In this document: positions 16,801-30,533 of the stretch, piece after piece
How the letters are laid out: the number at the start of each line of letters is the position of its first letter
Position numbering within the stretch: position 1 is the first letter of the stretch
Source: Acephala macrosclerotiorum
Lineage: Eukaryota; Ascomycota; Leotiomycetes; Helotiales; Mollisiaceae
Length of the DNA stretch: 64,000 bases
NCBI GenBank assembly: GCA_014904845.1
Contig: MU119327.1
Coordinates: 1 to 64,000 of the forward strand
Reading direction: 5' to 3'
Notes under the pieces: model-generated
Database searches by the model: none
What the model was told of the DNA's origin: nothing
Seen by the model: the letters and a program-made list of their open reading frames with translations, nothing else
Program-made: the position numbers and the translations under genes

Positions 16801-19800
16801 AAAATTTTTTATTGTAAAAAATTTTAAAAATTTAATTATTTGAAATTTTTATTGATTTTATTTTTAAATTTCGTAAATATTCTCGAATAAATAAAATGTA
16901 TCTGAGAATATTATATACTTATTACGACGATTGTAAACTTTTCGTTTATAAAAAATATTTAATAATATTAAAATTACAAATCGATTTACAAAAAGAAATT
17001 ATTTATTATAATTGATCGTATATATATATTTTGTTTACTATAATTATTTAAATAATTAAATAATTAAAAAATAAAATTTCAATAAATTTTACGTTAATAT
17101 TGATTTTTATTTTCAAAGAATACAATATTATTAAATAACGTTTTTTACTACAAATAAAAATACAAAGATTTTAAAATATTAAATTTACAAAAAATAATAT
17201 ATCAACAATTGAAACGTAATATAATATTAAACAATATAATATATAATATTATTACTATAAAATATATTTTATTATATTACGATTTTAATATTACAATATT
17301 ATATTTTTTTTAATATAATTACAAATTTGACGATTAAATTCGTTATATTGTATATATTATTAATATTTTTAATATTAAATTGTAAATATAATATACGTAT
17401 TTTTTTTTGAATTATTAACGTTCAATTTATTATAACGAGAATAAAATGAATTAAATATATTTTTTTCAACGATAAATTAAATATTCGACGCCAATTTTTA
17501 TAGAATTAAAACAATTTATTAAATATCGAAAAACGAAAATTTATAACGATTAAAATTATATTAAAATCATTTGTATAATATATTAATATTATTTCGTTTA
17601 TATTATTTTTTCGTTTTCGTATTTTATATACTATGAAAATTTTTTCAAATATAAATTAAATACAATTCGAGAATTTAAATTAATTTATAATTTTATTTAA
17701 TTTCAAATTTTAAATAAAATACGATGATAAATAAATAAGTATTTTTTAGTATAGTAATAATCGATACAAAATTTAATAGTAAAAATATTGCGATTTTATT
17801 ATCGAGAAATAAAAATATTAAAATAATTTGATTTTATGTATATTGTTTCGTGATTTCAAACGATAATATAATTATTTAAATTTTCAATATTAATTTCGTT
17901 TAAAACGTTCGTATTAATTTTAAATAATATTTAATTTTTTATTTGTAATTTGAAAAATTATTCGTACGAAAAAATTGAATATATGAGACTTTTATTTATT
18001 AATTCGATATTGATCGAAAAATTGTTTTAAAATATACTTTAAATTACAATATATTAAATGCATTAAACTTCGATTTAATATTTATCGATTTTATTGAAAA
18101 TAATTTAATATTTTTCGCGATTATATATTTTAATATAATTAATTTTATTTATTGTAAATAATTTATTATTTTGATATATATACGTAATTTTTTTCGAGTT
18201 ATTTTTTGTATTTATTGAAAATGATTAAAATACTTTGAATTGTTATAAAAATAGTAATTTTTCTATGTATATAGTTTAAATAGTACACTAAAAATTTCAT
18301 TTTTCGATTTCAAAATATGATATATATTTCGACAATATTAATTATTACTACGAATATTAAATTCGTTTTATGAATAGAAATTTAAAGAAATCTAAAATAA
18401 TTAATAATAAAATTTTAAAAATACAAACTCTAAAAAGTGTATTTTGTAGTAAATAGTTAAATAGTTTTATTTTAATAATTATTAACGATTGAATGAAGCG
18501 ATCGCAAAAAAATAAAAACGATCGTTGAAATATTACAAGATTCGCTTTAAAAACTTTTTATTGTCGAAATCAAGTATTACAATATTTCGTAAAATGAAAT
18601 CCAAGAAATAGAAATTTAAACGTATAACGATTATATGAAATATTTCAAATATAGCAAGTAAACAATAATATATATTATAATAATTATTAAAATACGTATT
18701 TAATTATAAATTATATATCGAGAAAAGAATTATTTGAAATCGTACGTACTAAAAAACTTCGAATTAGTAACAATTGTAAAGTATATTGAAACGAATAATA
18801 TTGAAAACTATCGAATTATAGAAAGTTTTAAATAAATAAAAATAGATTATTTATTATTTTTGAAAAAAAATCAAATTTTAAAAAATATCGAATTATTATA
18901 ATCAAATTATATTACGTTTTTTAGTATTGATATTATTATAATTAATATTGCAATTGCAATTATTAATACGATTTATATTATTTCGAATATTAAACGTTTA
19001 TTAAACGACGTTCAAATAATTGAATTGAAAATTGAATTCGACGATAGAATATATTATTACAATTTTGAATATAATAAAAAGTAATATAAAGTATTATACG
19101 TTGATTAAAAATTGATTTTAACGATATACAATAATAAAAATTATTTATATTATTTATATATCGAGAAAAAATCTAGAAAGTATTTTTGAGTTTGATCGTT
19201 AAATTCGAATAAATATAAAATTTATAAATCGAAAAAAAAAAAAAAATAAAAAAAGTTTTTATAGTTTAAAAAAAAATATTTTTAAAAAAATTTTTATTTA
19301 ATATATTGATTTCGAAAATCGAGATTTATATATTTTCTTAAAAATAAATAATTTTTATTATATTATATTCAAATTATTATAATATTTTTTTTATTATTTT
19401 TTTGCGTTTTTAATCGAATTTATTAAATTCTTTTGATTGAATAAAAATAAATTGAATAAAGATATTAATATAATTATTTTTATAACGAATTTTATTTACA
19501 TATATTGCAATAAGAATTGTTATTAAAGTATTATAAAAAATTTCAATTTAATATTGATTTAAAATCGCTCGATATTTGTTTAAATATTCGAGTAAAATAT
19601 TAATATAAATTTGAATAAATTGTTTATTAGTATAAAACTCGTAAAAATATCGTATATTATCGACGTTTTTTAAAAAGATATAAAAACAATAAATAGAATT
19701 ACAATCGATAGAAATATTAATCGAACGAGAAACGATTTTTTTCAAAGTTTTCAACGAATAGTCGATTTTTGTTATACGATTATTTGCATCGAAATACGAG

Positions 19801-20149
19801 ATTGATTTGTTTAAATTTAAATCGTAATAAAAAAAACAGTTTTTAGATTTATTGTAGAAATAATAATATTTGTATTTAAAATTGTTTTATTTAATATATT
19901 ACTCGAAAATATAAAATTTATTATAAAATATATAGATCTAATTATATAATTAAATTGTATATATTGAATTAAATTCGAAAATAATTACTACGAAAATAAA
20001 AGTATTTTTTGTCGAATTTTTACAATAGTAAATTCAAATGTTTTTAATATTTTCTTTATTTTTAAAAAGAAAATATATTCAAATAATATTCTATTATCGA
20101 CGTTTGAAAAATTTTAAATATATATCGATTGTTAAAAACTTATTATAAT

Positions 20150-20191
20150 AAATATAAATATTATAAATATAAATATTATAAATATAATTAT
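20150..20191. repeat. 15-bp tandem repeat, 2.7 copies
   Basis: Two identical units aaatataaatattat (20150-20164 and 20165-20179) are followed by a partial third. This is a low-complexity AT repeat with no coding sense. Confidence 0.6.
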
Positions 20192-23100
20192 CGCTATAAA
20201 ATACTATTATATTTGTAATGTGTATATCGAGTAAAATAATTCGTACTTATTAAAAAATTTTATTATTGAATTCGAAAAAATTGCAAAAATTTTAAATTAA
20301 TAAAAATAAAGTATTTTATAATATGTACGCGTTTTATAGTTTTTTAAATTGAATATATAAAAAGTCACTTTTTGAATATTAAATAATTATAATTTTAATT
20401 AATAGAAATTTATTTATATTTGATTAAAATCGAAAATTTTTAAATCGAGTAAAATTTTTGAATATATACTATATATTTCGATTTTTATACTCGTTTTATA
20501 GAATTATAATTCGACGATTTAAAAACTTTATTATTTTTATTTTATTATCGTTTAATGTAAATCGTACATATTTATATTAGTATACGTATATTTAGAGATT
20601 TTTATTTCAATACTATTTATACAAATTGTTCGATAATAAAATAATTATTTTGTCGTTTGTAAAATTTTCGAATATTTTTAAAAGCTATACAAAAACAAAA
20701 ATATATCGCTATAATAAAAAATCAAAAAAATAATCGATAATTATTTTAATTAATTTCAATAATAATAATATAATTTTATTTAAAAATATTGCGTATTTTT
20801 TGTTAAGAATTTCGATTTTCGTAAAAAGAATCGATAAAGTGTACAAAAGTAATCGAACTTTGTAAAACAATTTTATTTATAATTGAAATTAATATTTCGC
20901 GAATTAAATTCGTTATAAAATATTATAAAATAAAGTTTTATATTTATTTTACAATTTTTAATTATTTGTTTACTTTATAATTATTCGTTTAATAAAACGG
21001 AAATATTTTATATGAAAAACGAATACTTCGAAAGAAATCAAATAAATTGAACAATTTAAACAGTAATAAAATCGCTATTTTTTCTTTTTATTATTGATAT
21101 ATATTATCGCGTTCGCGAATTCGTAATCATATATCGAATATTCGAAAAAAAGTATAATAATCGAAAATTTTAAAAACGTATTTTTAATTACTATAAATTA
21201 TTAATAAAAATTAATTATTAATTAAATAATTATATTAATTGTAATTTTTTAGTATTTTTGAATAAAATTTTTATATTTATACGATTTAATAAATTGTCGA
21301 CAAATAATACAAAAAGTTTCTTTGAATTGTACGTAGTAAAATATATTAATCGAATAAAAAATCAAAGATATAAATTTTTTATAAAATGTAAAAAAGTATT
21401 TAAAGTAATAATAGATTAAAATGTAATAAAACTTTGTTAAATTTTTGATTTCGTTAAATATAATAAATATTGTAAATTATCGTTTAAATCGAAAAATATA
21501 TTACGTACAATTTTTATTAAAAATAGTAAACAATTTTTTATAAAATAATAAATTGAAAATAATTAAAACAAATAAATCAAAGTTTAATTAAAAAAAAATA
21601 CAATCAATAAAAATTAATATATTACGAAATTAATATATTGAAATTTATATAAAAATTATTAATATCAAACGTAAATATATAATCAATTTTGAAAATATTA
21701 CTATAAAATTTACATTAAAATTTTACAATTTTAAAAATTTGATCGAGAAATTAAAAAACATTTTTTTTCGCAATCGAAATTTAATACATTTTACAAAAAT
21801 ATACAAAAATAAAAAACTTTTTCTTCGAATTAATTAATCTATTATTCAATTTCCGATTTCTTAAAATTATACTCAAAAAAAAAAATATTATTACAAATAT
21901 TAATATATAATATTAAACTGAAAATAAAAACATTTGAATATTTTTTTTTGTATAATATAATAATTCAAATAAATCAAAGAATTTAATACTATTTAAAAAA
22001 TATTAATATTTTTGTTTTAATTACAATTGCGTTTAATACAATTTTAATCAATATTTAATCGATTGATTATACAAATTTTTCAATTAATTTATTACATTTT
22101 TTTAAATTTTTTATATAGTATTTCAATTTATAATTTTTTATAAAAATAAAATTTTTATTAAAATTTTTTTTTCGAAATCGCGTTAATTATATTATTTAAA
22201 ATTTAATATACGAAAATTATTATTATTTGTTAATTGTTTTTTAAAAACTCAATACAAAATTTACTATTTTTTTTAAAATATTTATATAATAATATTTCGA
22301 AGTATTATAAAAAGTATATTAATAAAGTTTTTTTTTTATAAATATTGTAATAATTTAAACTAATAAAAAAAATAATCATTGAATTACATTTTTCGCGTCT
22401 ATATATCGTTAATACGAAATTCAAAAAGAAATACGATTTTTTAACGTATAATATTTTTATTTGTTATTGATAGCGAATTTTTTATAAGATTATTTTACTA
22501 TATATAGTAATTTTAGTACGCAAAATTCGAGTTTTTTTATCGTCGTTTTTTTTTTTGAATTTTTATTTAAATTATATTTATTGTATAAATATTTTTTATT
22601 TTTAAAACTTTTTATTATTTCGTTTAAATTTTTTATTATTTCAAATTTTAATATCGTTAAAAAGTTTATAGTATTAGTATTGATTATATTACAATTTTCG
22701 TTCTCGTTATTTAATTAAATCGTTAAAAAAAAAATTAAATAAATTTTTATATTATTATATATTAAAAAATTAATAAGTTGTAATTTATTCGATAAATTGA
22801 AAAAATTGAAAGTTTTGATATATCGCTATTTATATTTTGAGAAAACAAAATTCTATCAATAGAATATACGATTTTTTTTATTTATTAAAATTAATCGAAT
22901 TAAATAATAAAATAATTTTATTTTAATTTCGCGTTATTTTATTAGTTTTTTTGAATTTGTATTATTTATTTAAAATTCTCAATAAAAATATAATTTTTTC
23001 AATTTATATTATATGTATTACAATAAAAACGATAAATTTGAATACAAATTATATTAAAATTAAATAAATTTATAATGAGATAAATACATCGAATTTAGTA

Positions 23101-24304
23101 AATTTAAATTATAAGATTTAATAATAATAATAGCGATTTTAAACAAACGATAAAATATTTATTTGAAAATTATAAAAAAAAAAAATTTGAATTTTAATTT
23201 TATTAATAAAAAATTATTAAGTTTATTAATTCGTTTTATCGTTCGAATTCAAATAATTGTATATATAATATATATTAAAATAAAAAAATTTAAATAAAAA
23301 GTAATATTAAAATTTCTAATTTAAAATTTAATCAAATAAAATAAATTTTATTATTAAAATTAAATACGTAAATATTATTAGTATTATTCGTTATATTTAT
23401 TATTTTTTAATTTAATTACAAAAGTATTATAAATTTTTAGTTTATATTTTATTTGAAAAATTTTATTTATTTTTTTTTATATTTATTGAAAAAAAGAGTA
23501 TATTTTCGATTTGAATTATTTTAAAAGTAAAATTTGTAATCAAAAATTAAATAAATTTATTTAATACATATTACAATTTTTTTCGAAGATTTTTATTTAT
23601 ATGAATTATTAGAAATTTTTTGGATTTTATAATAGAATTTTTTTATATCGAATATTAATACGTGATTTATAATCGTAATAAAATAAAATTTCGAAAGATT
23701 ATAGTAATAAATTAAAAATTCGAGATTAATTTTAGAAATATATATTTTATTAAATAAATTTCGTATTTATTGTTTAATAATAAAGTATAATTTTTGAATT
23801 GCAATGTCGCAAAATTTAACAAATTTGTTTATTTAAAAATTATTTATTAAAATAGTAAAAATTTGTAAAATCGTTTCAACGTTAAAATAAACAATTTAAA
23901 CTTTGAGAATTTCGTAATATTATATATTATTTAATTCGAAAAATCAAATAATAAATTTATCGTTTAAAGTAAATAATACATTGTTTTCGAATAAAATTTT
24001 TTGTTTTTTAATAAATTTTATTACTAGTTTTTTGATTTGAAACAATTTTCGATTATTTAATAAATAATTTTCAATTTTCTTGATTTAATATTTTAATACT
24101 TTGTAAATACGAAATTGAAATACTCTATTTTTATTGTAATAATATTAAAATTAGAATTTGAATATCGTAATACTTATACGAGAATACATTTTCCGATAAT
24201 ATTAATAATAAATACATTATTATCGACAATAATTCGTTTTTAATTATAATAAAATAAATAAAGTATTTAATATTTCAAGTTTAACAATTCGAAGAATTTA
24301 AAAA

Positions 24305-24370
24305 ATTTAATAAAATTTCGATAAAAATTTGATAAAGATTTGATAGAAATTTGATAAAAATTCGATAAAA
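24305..24370. repeat. Degenerate 11-bp tandem repeat
   Basis: About five imperfect units around the core atttgataaa stand in a row; two have cg in place of tg (attcgata or tttcgata). The alternation between CpG and TpG forms of one unit is what C-to-T change at individual units would leave. Confidence 0.6.
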
Positions 24371-27300
24371 TATTAATATATATAATAAATTCGATTATAT
24401 TACATCAAATTATCCACGAAAAATAAAAACGAAAATTTTTTAAATTATTCAATTATTATCAAAAATTCAATTCAAATTAATATTAATATTGTTTACAATC
24501 AAATTATTAATAATTAAATCTATAGAATAATAAAAAAAATTTTGAAAAACTAAATAAATTTTAAAATAATATATTTTTTATTTAGAGTTTTTTTAATATA
24601 TTTACAATATTGTATTTATATATTAAATTTGAACAATTTATATTGAATTTAATTTATGTAAAGTAATATACTTTCTTTTTAAATATTAAAAATCTTTACT
24701 AAAAACAATATATTAAAATATCGACAAACTCGAGTAAAAAAAAATATTACGAGTAATATAATTATTAATTGAATAAATATATTATTATTAAATATTCGAA
24801 ATATTTAAAATATAAAAAACAATTCGAAATTTACTAAGTTTCAATCTACGTAGAAAATACAAAAAAAAAACGTAAACTTTATTTTATATTTTGTTTATAC
24901 GATAAAAAATATTATTTTTTCGACGCTAAAAATATAATATCGTTAATATTCTACGAATATATATTAAACTATTTAAACTACAAATTTTTATCCTTTGATA
25001 AAAACGAATATAAAAATACAATATATTATAATATTTAAAATTTGTTTTTTTCGTTTTTATAAAAAAATATTTGATTTATAGAATACGATCGAGTCGATTT
25101 TAAAAATTCTAAAGATTTTCTCGTATAAAATAAAAAAAAATTTGAACAAAAAACGAAAAATATTACAAAATTTGTAAAAAATTTAAATAAAATTTATATT
25201 GAAAAAAGTATTATATCGAATTGAAATTTATAGTTTTGAAGTAAAAAATGAAATCAATAAATAAAAAATCGAAAGAAATTAATCGGTATTCGAAAGTATA
25301 ATTATTAAACTTTATTAAAATATTAAAATTATTAGTTTTGAAATAAAACGTAAAAACAATAAAAAAAAAACATTAAAATTTTTAATAATAATTGAAAATA
25401 CGAGTATAAATCAAATGTTGAAAATTCGATTACGAATAATAAAAAGAAAAAAAAAAAGAAAAATTCAATCAATTTTAATACTACGACGATTTTCGATTTG
25501 AAAAATATTTTTAAAAGAATTAAAAATACAAATAATTTTTAATTTGTTTTTTAAAAAAAACTGTTAATAAATATTATCAAAAAAAAGAAAAATAAGTATA
25601 TGTTTTATTATTTTCGCAATAGAAAAAGCAAAAATGTTCAAATCGATACAAAAAATTGAAAGAAAAATAATAAGTATTTTGAAAAAAAATTATATGAATA
25701 TTTAATATACGTTAAAAAAAATTTCGAAAAAGTTTACTATATTTAACAATTAAAAAAATTTACAAATTCACGTTAAAATATATATTAATAGACTGTATTA
25801 TATTTGTAATTGTATCTTTATAATATATTACAATATTTTGATCAATAAATATCGAAATTTTATTAAATATTTCGTAAATTTACTATTTAAAAATATTGTT
25901 TAATTTTTAGTATTATTATAATTTCCAAGTTTCGATTTTTTATTACATTTTTTGATTCGTATAATACTACGTAAAATATAGTATTTTTTAATAATTCAAA
26001 TTCAATTTTATAATTAAATTTATTTAATATCGTTATAATTTTAGTCTCAAAATTCGATTCGTTAATAGTACTTTGTTTGTATTTGATCTTATTATAACGA
26101 AAATTTTATCGAATATTTAATATTATAATTTTAAGAATTTTGAATATACTTTTTTTATCTTTGTCTAAAAATTATTAAATCTAATATTTGTATTTTCTTA
26201 AGTACTCAATTTCTAATCGTAATCAAAATCTAAATTCAATCTATTGTTTTGATACGTGATCGAAGAATTACTATTCAAAACGAAAAATATTCAAATTACT
26301 AAATCGAAAATTGAAATAATAACGTAATAAATCGAATTACGACATTTGTATAGCAATTTTTTTATAAGTATTTGAAACATTTTCATCTAAAAACGATTAC
26401 TTAAAATTAATTCAAACAATAATATTTATATTAAACTTCGACTACAAATTAAAATTTTTTCGTTTTTAGTAAAATTCGAAATAAAATATTAATATATTCA
26501 ATATCGCAAAATCGCACATTATTAAAATATTAAATTACAATAAAACAAATTAAAATCGACGAATAATAAATATTTTAACAAATATTTTCAAATTTTCGAT
26601 TTTAATAATAAATTATAAAATTTCCAAGATTATATTAAATCAAATACTAATAAAATTATATTTCAATTTTAATTTTCAAAAAATACTTTATATTATAAAA
26701 TTTATAGTAATAAAATATAAACATAGAATTATATAATAAAAAAAATCGTTTATATAATTTCGAATATATTTAGAAAATATAATATGTATTTTATAATTTA
26801 TAGTAATTTTAAATATTAAAAATTGCAATTGTAATTTCAAATAATTGTAAAACGATAATATAAATACTATTAAAAAAACTAATATAAATTATTGAAATTT
26901 TTTAAATAATTTTCGATTATTTTCTACGAGAGATTTAAAATTATATAATATACAAAATTCTATAAAAAAGTTTATAGTTTTTTGAAACGAAAAAAATTGT
27001 TTATATATTAAAAATTCGAACGATTTATTTATAACGATAATAAAGTGAATATTTTTCAAATAATACGCGATTTATAATAATAAAAAACTTATTATTTACT
27101 ATTTTAATTTAAGTATTAAAATAGTATAAAATTATTTAATTAGATTTTTCGAGACGTAATCGAAATAAAAAACAATGTTTTTAAATCGAAGTTTTACGTT
27201 TTGTTTAAAAACAAATAATAATCTCGTAATAAAATATTATATACGTTTTTTTTATATTTCGAGAAATCGTACACAGAAAATATAAAATCAAAGTACTATA

Positions 27301-28205
27301 AATATCGCAATATTATTTGATTTTTCGTCGTTAAATCGAAAATCGAATTGAATTAATATTCGATATTTAATAAATTTAATTATTGAGAGAAAAAATGTTT
27401 TTTTAATATTGTAAACGAATTTTCAATTTCAATTTCTTTTATTAATATATTTTAATAATTTTTAAAATTTGAAAAATTCAAAATTTAAAATATTTTATAT
27501 TGTTTGTCTCGTAATATTTCGCTTTTTAAATAAATTTTAAGAAAAAAGAAATATATATTACAATAAAACGTACGAATTCAAATTTTTAATAAATATATAA
27601 TCAAATAATAATAATTTAATATAAATAATATAAATATTTCAAATATTTTAATTTTTTAAAAAAATATAATTGATTTAATTTAAATTAAATATAAAAAAAT
27701 CGTTTTAATAATCGATAAACAATATAATTAATTTGAAATCAAAATTTAAATTTATAAATTTTTTAAATAAATTATTTTAAAAATTATTTGAAAAAATCTT
27801 AATCGTATATATAAATAAAACGTTAAATATTTTTTTAATAAAATTATTTTATATTTATTTTATTCGAATTATATTTTTATTTGTTTTATTTTCAATATAA
27901 TTTGTTTTAAATATATATTTTTTCGTTTTTATTCAATGAAAAATTCGATTAATAGTATTATACGTATTTCTTTGATTCGTTTCAACGTTTAAAATAATAG
28001 AAAATATTATTTGATTTCGAATATTATTAAAAATAAAAATAAATTGCGATTAAAAACGTAAATCAATTTGAGTTCAAAATTTATTGTTATCGATTGTTAT
28101 GTATAATACTACGTTTATAAAAGCGAAAACCTTTTGTAATATCAATAGATTTAAAACGCGATAAAAAGCAATAATTAACGAATATTGAAAAAGAAATTAA
28201 AAGTG

Positions 28206-28229
28206 TAATACGCGTCGTAATATGCGTCG
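28206..28229. repeat. 12-bp direct duplication
   Basis: Two adjacent 12-base units, taatacgcgtcg and taatatgcgtcg, differ only by one C/T. They lie where the AT-rich block begins to give way to more balanced sequence. Confidence 0.5.
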
Positions 28230-29038
28230 TATAAGAATTAATTTTGTATGTAAAAAATTTAAATTGTTATTGAAATACAAATTTACAAAGTATATTTAAT
28301 CGCAAAACTTTAAATAATATTGTATTGAAATTTAATTATTTTGTATAAAATATAAAAAAGTAGCGTTGGAAATAAACTAGAAAATTTAGTGTTATAAAGT
28401 ATAATAGAAGTAATCGTTTATTGAGAGACGAGCGATTCGAATTAATTTTTAATCGATCAAATAAAATTATTGTTTTATTACTCTTAGAATAAAAACACGT
28501 AATTCTCGTTTTTTTATTCGATAATTTTTCTATTAAATCTAGTAATTTGTGTATATTGTTTATATTTTTCTTTTGAGACTCGATTGTTTAAATATGTGAA
28601 TAAATATAGTAAATAAAGTACGTATTTATACAGTTTTATATTGAAATATAGAATAAAAAAAATGAAATATTCTTTTTATCGCGAATTTATATCAAAATTC
28701 TTTATTTTTCAATAATTTCTATTCAAATATAAAGTTTATAGTGGTTTATAATCTACAAATTATTACTTATTTTTATATTTACTCTACAATTAAATACTTT
28801 ATTCATTCGATTGCAACTACTACAACTTCTTAATACGATTCTCCAAGAATTCCTTCTAGTATTTAGTAAACAATAGTTTAAAAGCAATAGTTTCAATTTC
28901 CATATTCGACATAGCATTTACGACGATAAGTAAGAAGATTTTCTCGAGTCTACGCACGATATATCGCTCGGTTTATTCTAATAAATGTCAACGAACAAGT
29001 GCGTACTAAGAGTCGCTTGTTTATCTGCGCGAGGAAAC

Positions 29039-30188
29039 TTATTCGCTTTTGGCCTGTACGATGTTTAAACGTGTGCGTATTACAGATTGAGTCTTGCCTG
29101 GGAATTGGCGGAAGATCTACTTCCACGACTTGCCCTCCTTCTTGTACGCCAGCAAGCTCTGCTCGTCTATAGCATTCGTCTATAGGATCCCATGGGACAT
29201 TTATTCTCGTGCTTGAACGGCCCAGCTCGTCCTCGCTCGAACATCCGTCACCGTCGCTGCCGAGTCCGGGATCGCTGTCGCTCAATCCACTTTTATCGTT
29301 ATCGCTACTCGACGGCTCACTCCTCCGCGATGTAAAGGCCCTAGTATTAACGGCTTTGCTATTTTGGGATCGAGTACGCGTCGCATCGACGTGGTCATGG
29401 CCTGCCTTCGCGGTAATCGATGACGATGTATACCGGCTGAAGCCACTCAAGAAGTACGAATGTTGCTTAATCGATTTGATAATGAAATCGTTAATCTTTT
29501 TCACGTGGCCGGTGCTCGCGATGAGTCGAGCCAGCTAGGCGAGAGAGACTCTTCGCCCGTCACAATCGTCCCAGATCGTCGCCGTGAAAAAGTAGTAGTG
29601 TGCAAAGTGCGAACGGAACGTGATCTCGGTTAGCGTCGGTGGAGTAGCTCTAGATGATAGGCTAAGGTTAGAGTCGCTAAGCGACATCTTTGTATCTATG
29701 CTTTGTGGCATAGAAGGTGCTGGTGAAGGCAATCGGCCCTTGGCACTCGAGCTCGTAGCGATTCTTGAATACCGATCGAGAGAGGAGTGTGACTTGAGGT
29801 ATTGGCGATAGGGCTCGGAGAGAGGTCTACGCTGGCGGGAAGAGCTCTCCTGAAGAGGGCGCTTGCGCTTCTTGCGTGCTAAGCCATCGTGAGATGAGAA
29901 CAATTGCTTTCGCTTGGCAAGACGTGGTTTCTTCTCATCGTCCTCGGCCGAGTCGGTGCTGTTGAGCTCGTCGTCGCTGTCACCACCGCTTCGGCTTCGA
30001 CTTCTTGCCTCGTTATGACTCGGCCCTAGAAATGGGTCGAGGTTGGGAAGCGATTGCCGTCGGTTGGCCGGTCTTGGACTTTCACTAGCCCTTTCGGCCG
30101 TTACTACTGGTGCCACAACATTCATCTCTTGCTGCGGCCTCTCGTCTTCATTCTCACTATTGCCTTCGTCCTTCTCGACTTTATCCAA
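29039..30188 (-). pseudogene. Dead Myb/SANT-like repeat-associated protein gene
   Basis: On the minus strand one reading runs from about 30,260 down to the TAA at 29,039-29,041, interrupted by a TAG between two open stretches (30188-29535 and 29504-28950). The first part is Ser/Arg/Glu-rich and disordered, with basic clusters such as RKKRKR. The second has an acidic Ser/Asp run (SDSDPGLGSDGDG) followed by the start of a small Myb/SANT-like domain (WDPIDE). A frameshift then moves the domain into the next frame, which reads LLAYKKEGKSWK, a TAG where the family has Trp, IFRQFPGKTQ and IRTR. This architecture belongs to a multi-copy fungal family usually found among repeats. Trp TGG to TAG is the G-to-A change RIP makes. 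The assignment rests on remembered family consensus; the disruptions are seen directly. Composition is far more GC-rich than the flanks. Confidence 0.7.
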
Positions 30189-30293
30189 ACTCTGCAGATC
30201 GAATCGGCAGCTCGTATCCTCTCTTCTCGAATAGCTGATAGAACCCTCTTTAGGGATCTTGCTACGTTATATAGTCGCGTGGATTCGAACTAA

Positions 30294-30533
30294 TTGGATA
30301 TCACATTAGTTATTCCTTTAGTGAAACAGATTGCTGGGAACGAATGGACTTGGAATGATGCGGATATTTGGCTTGCCGTGTTTGAGTTAGTCACGCGAAC
30401 AGCTCTTATTACACCTCCGACTGCCTTCGAGAAAGCCGTCTTCGACACGCTACTACGGTCCAGCTCGGCTTCTCAAAGGGGGATTGAATAGACACACGAC
30501 GAAGTTGATCATCAATTTGAAGCGTTAGTATAG
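30294..30533 (+). pseudogene. FUNK1-type fungal protein kinase, N-terminal fragment
   Basis: The 65-codon open stretch contains EWTWNDADIW, FELVTRT, TPPTAFEKAVFD and SSSASQRGIE, the N-terminal signature I know from the large fungal FUNK1-type kinase family, upstream of the kinase domain. The next codon, at 30489-30491, is TAG where family members have Gln, and the reading continues THDEVDHQFE before a second stop at 30531. CAG to TAG is a RIP-type C-to-T change. The first codon is TTG directly after a TAA, so the native start is also lost. Nothing of the kinase domain follows: downstream DNA is unrelated and AT-richer. Its 5' end lies about 100 bp from that of the minus-strand Myb/SANT-like relic, a head-to-head layout. 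Confidence 0.7.

Larger units (their letters stand above)
1..28880. repeat. AT-rich RIP-type isochore, block 1
   Basis: This is about 29 kb of extremely AT-rich DNA with stops in all frames; the few open frames of 60-90 codons have low-complexity K/N/I/F translations and are chance. Remaining C is concentrated in CpG: a hand count of 5701-5940 gives 19 C, of which 13 are in CpG, 4 in CpA, 1 in CpT and 1 in CpC. Loss of CpA and its complement TpG is the known mark of RIP in ascomycetes. No transposon can be recognised any more, and no telomere repeat, rRNA or tRNA was seen. It is probably silenced heterochromatin made of old mutated repeats; whether it is centromeric, subtelomeric or interstitial cannot be told. 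The window begins inside it with a 16-base T run. Confidence 0.85.
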
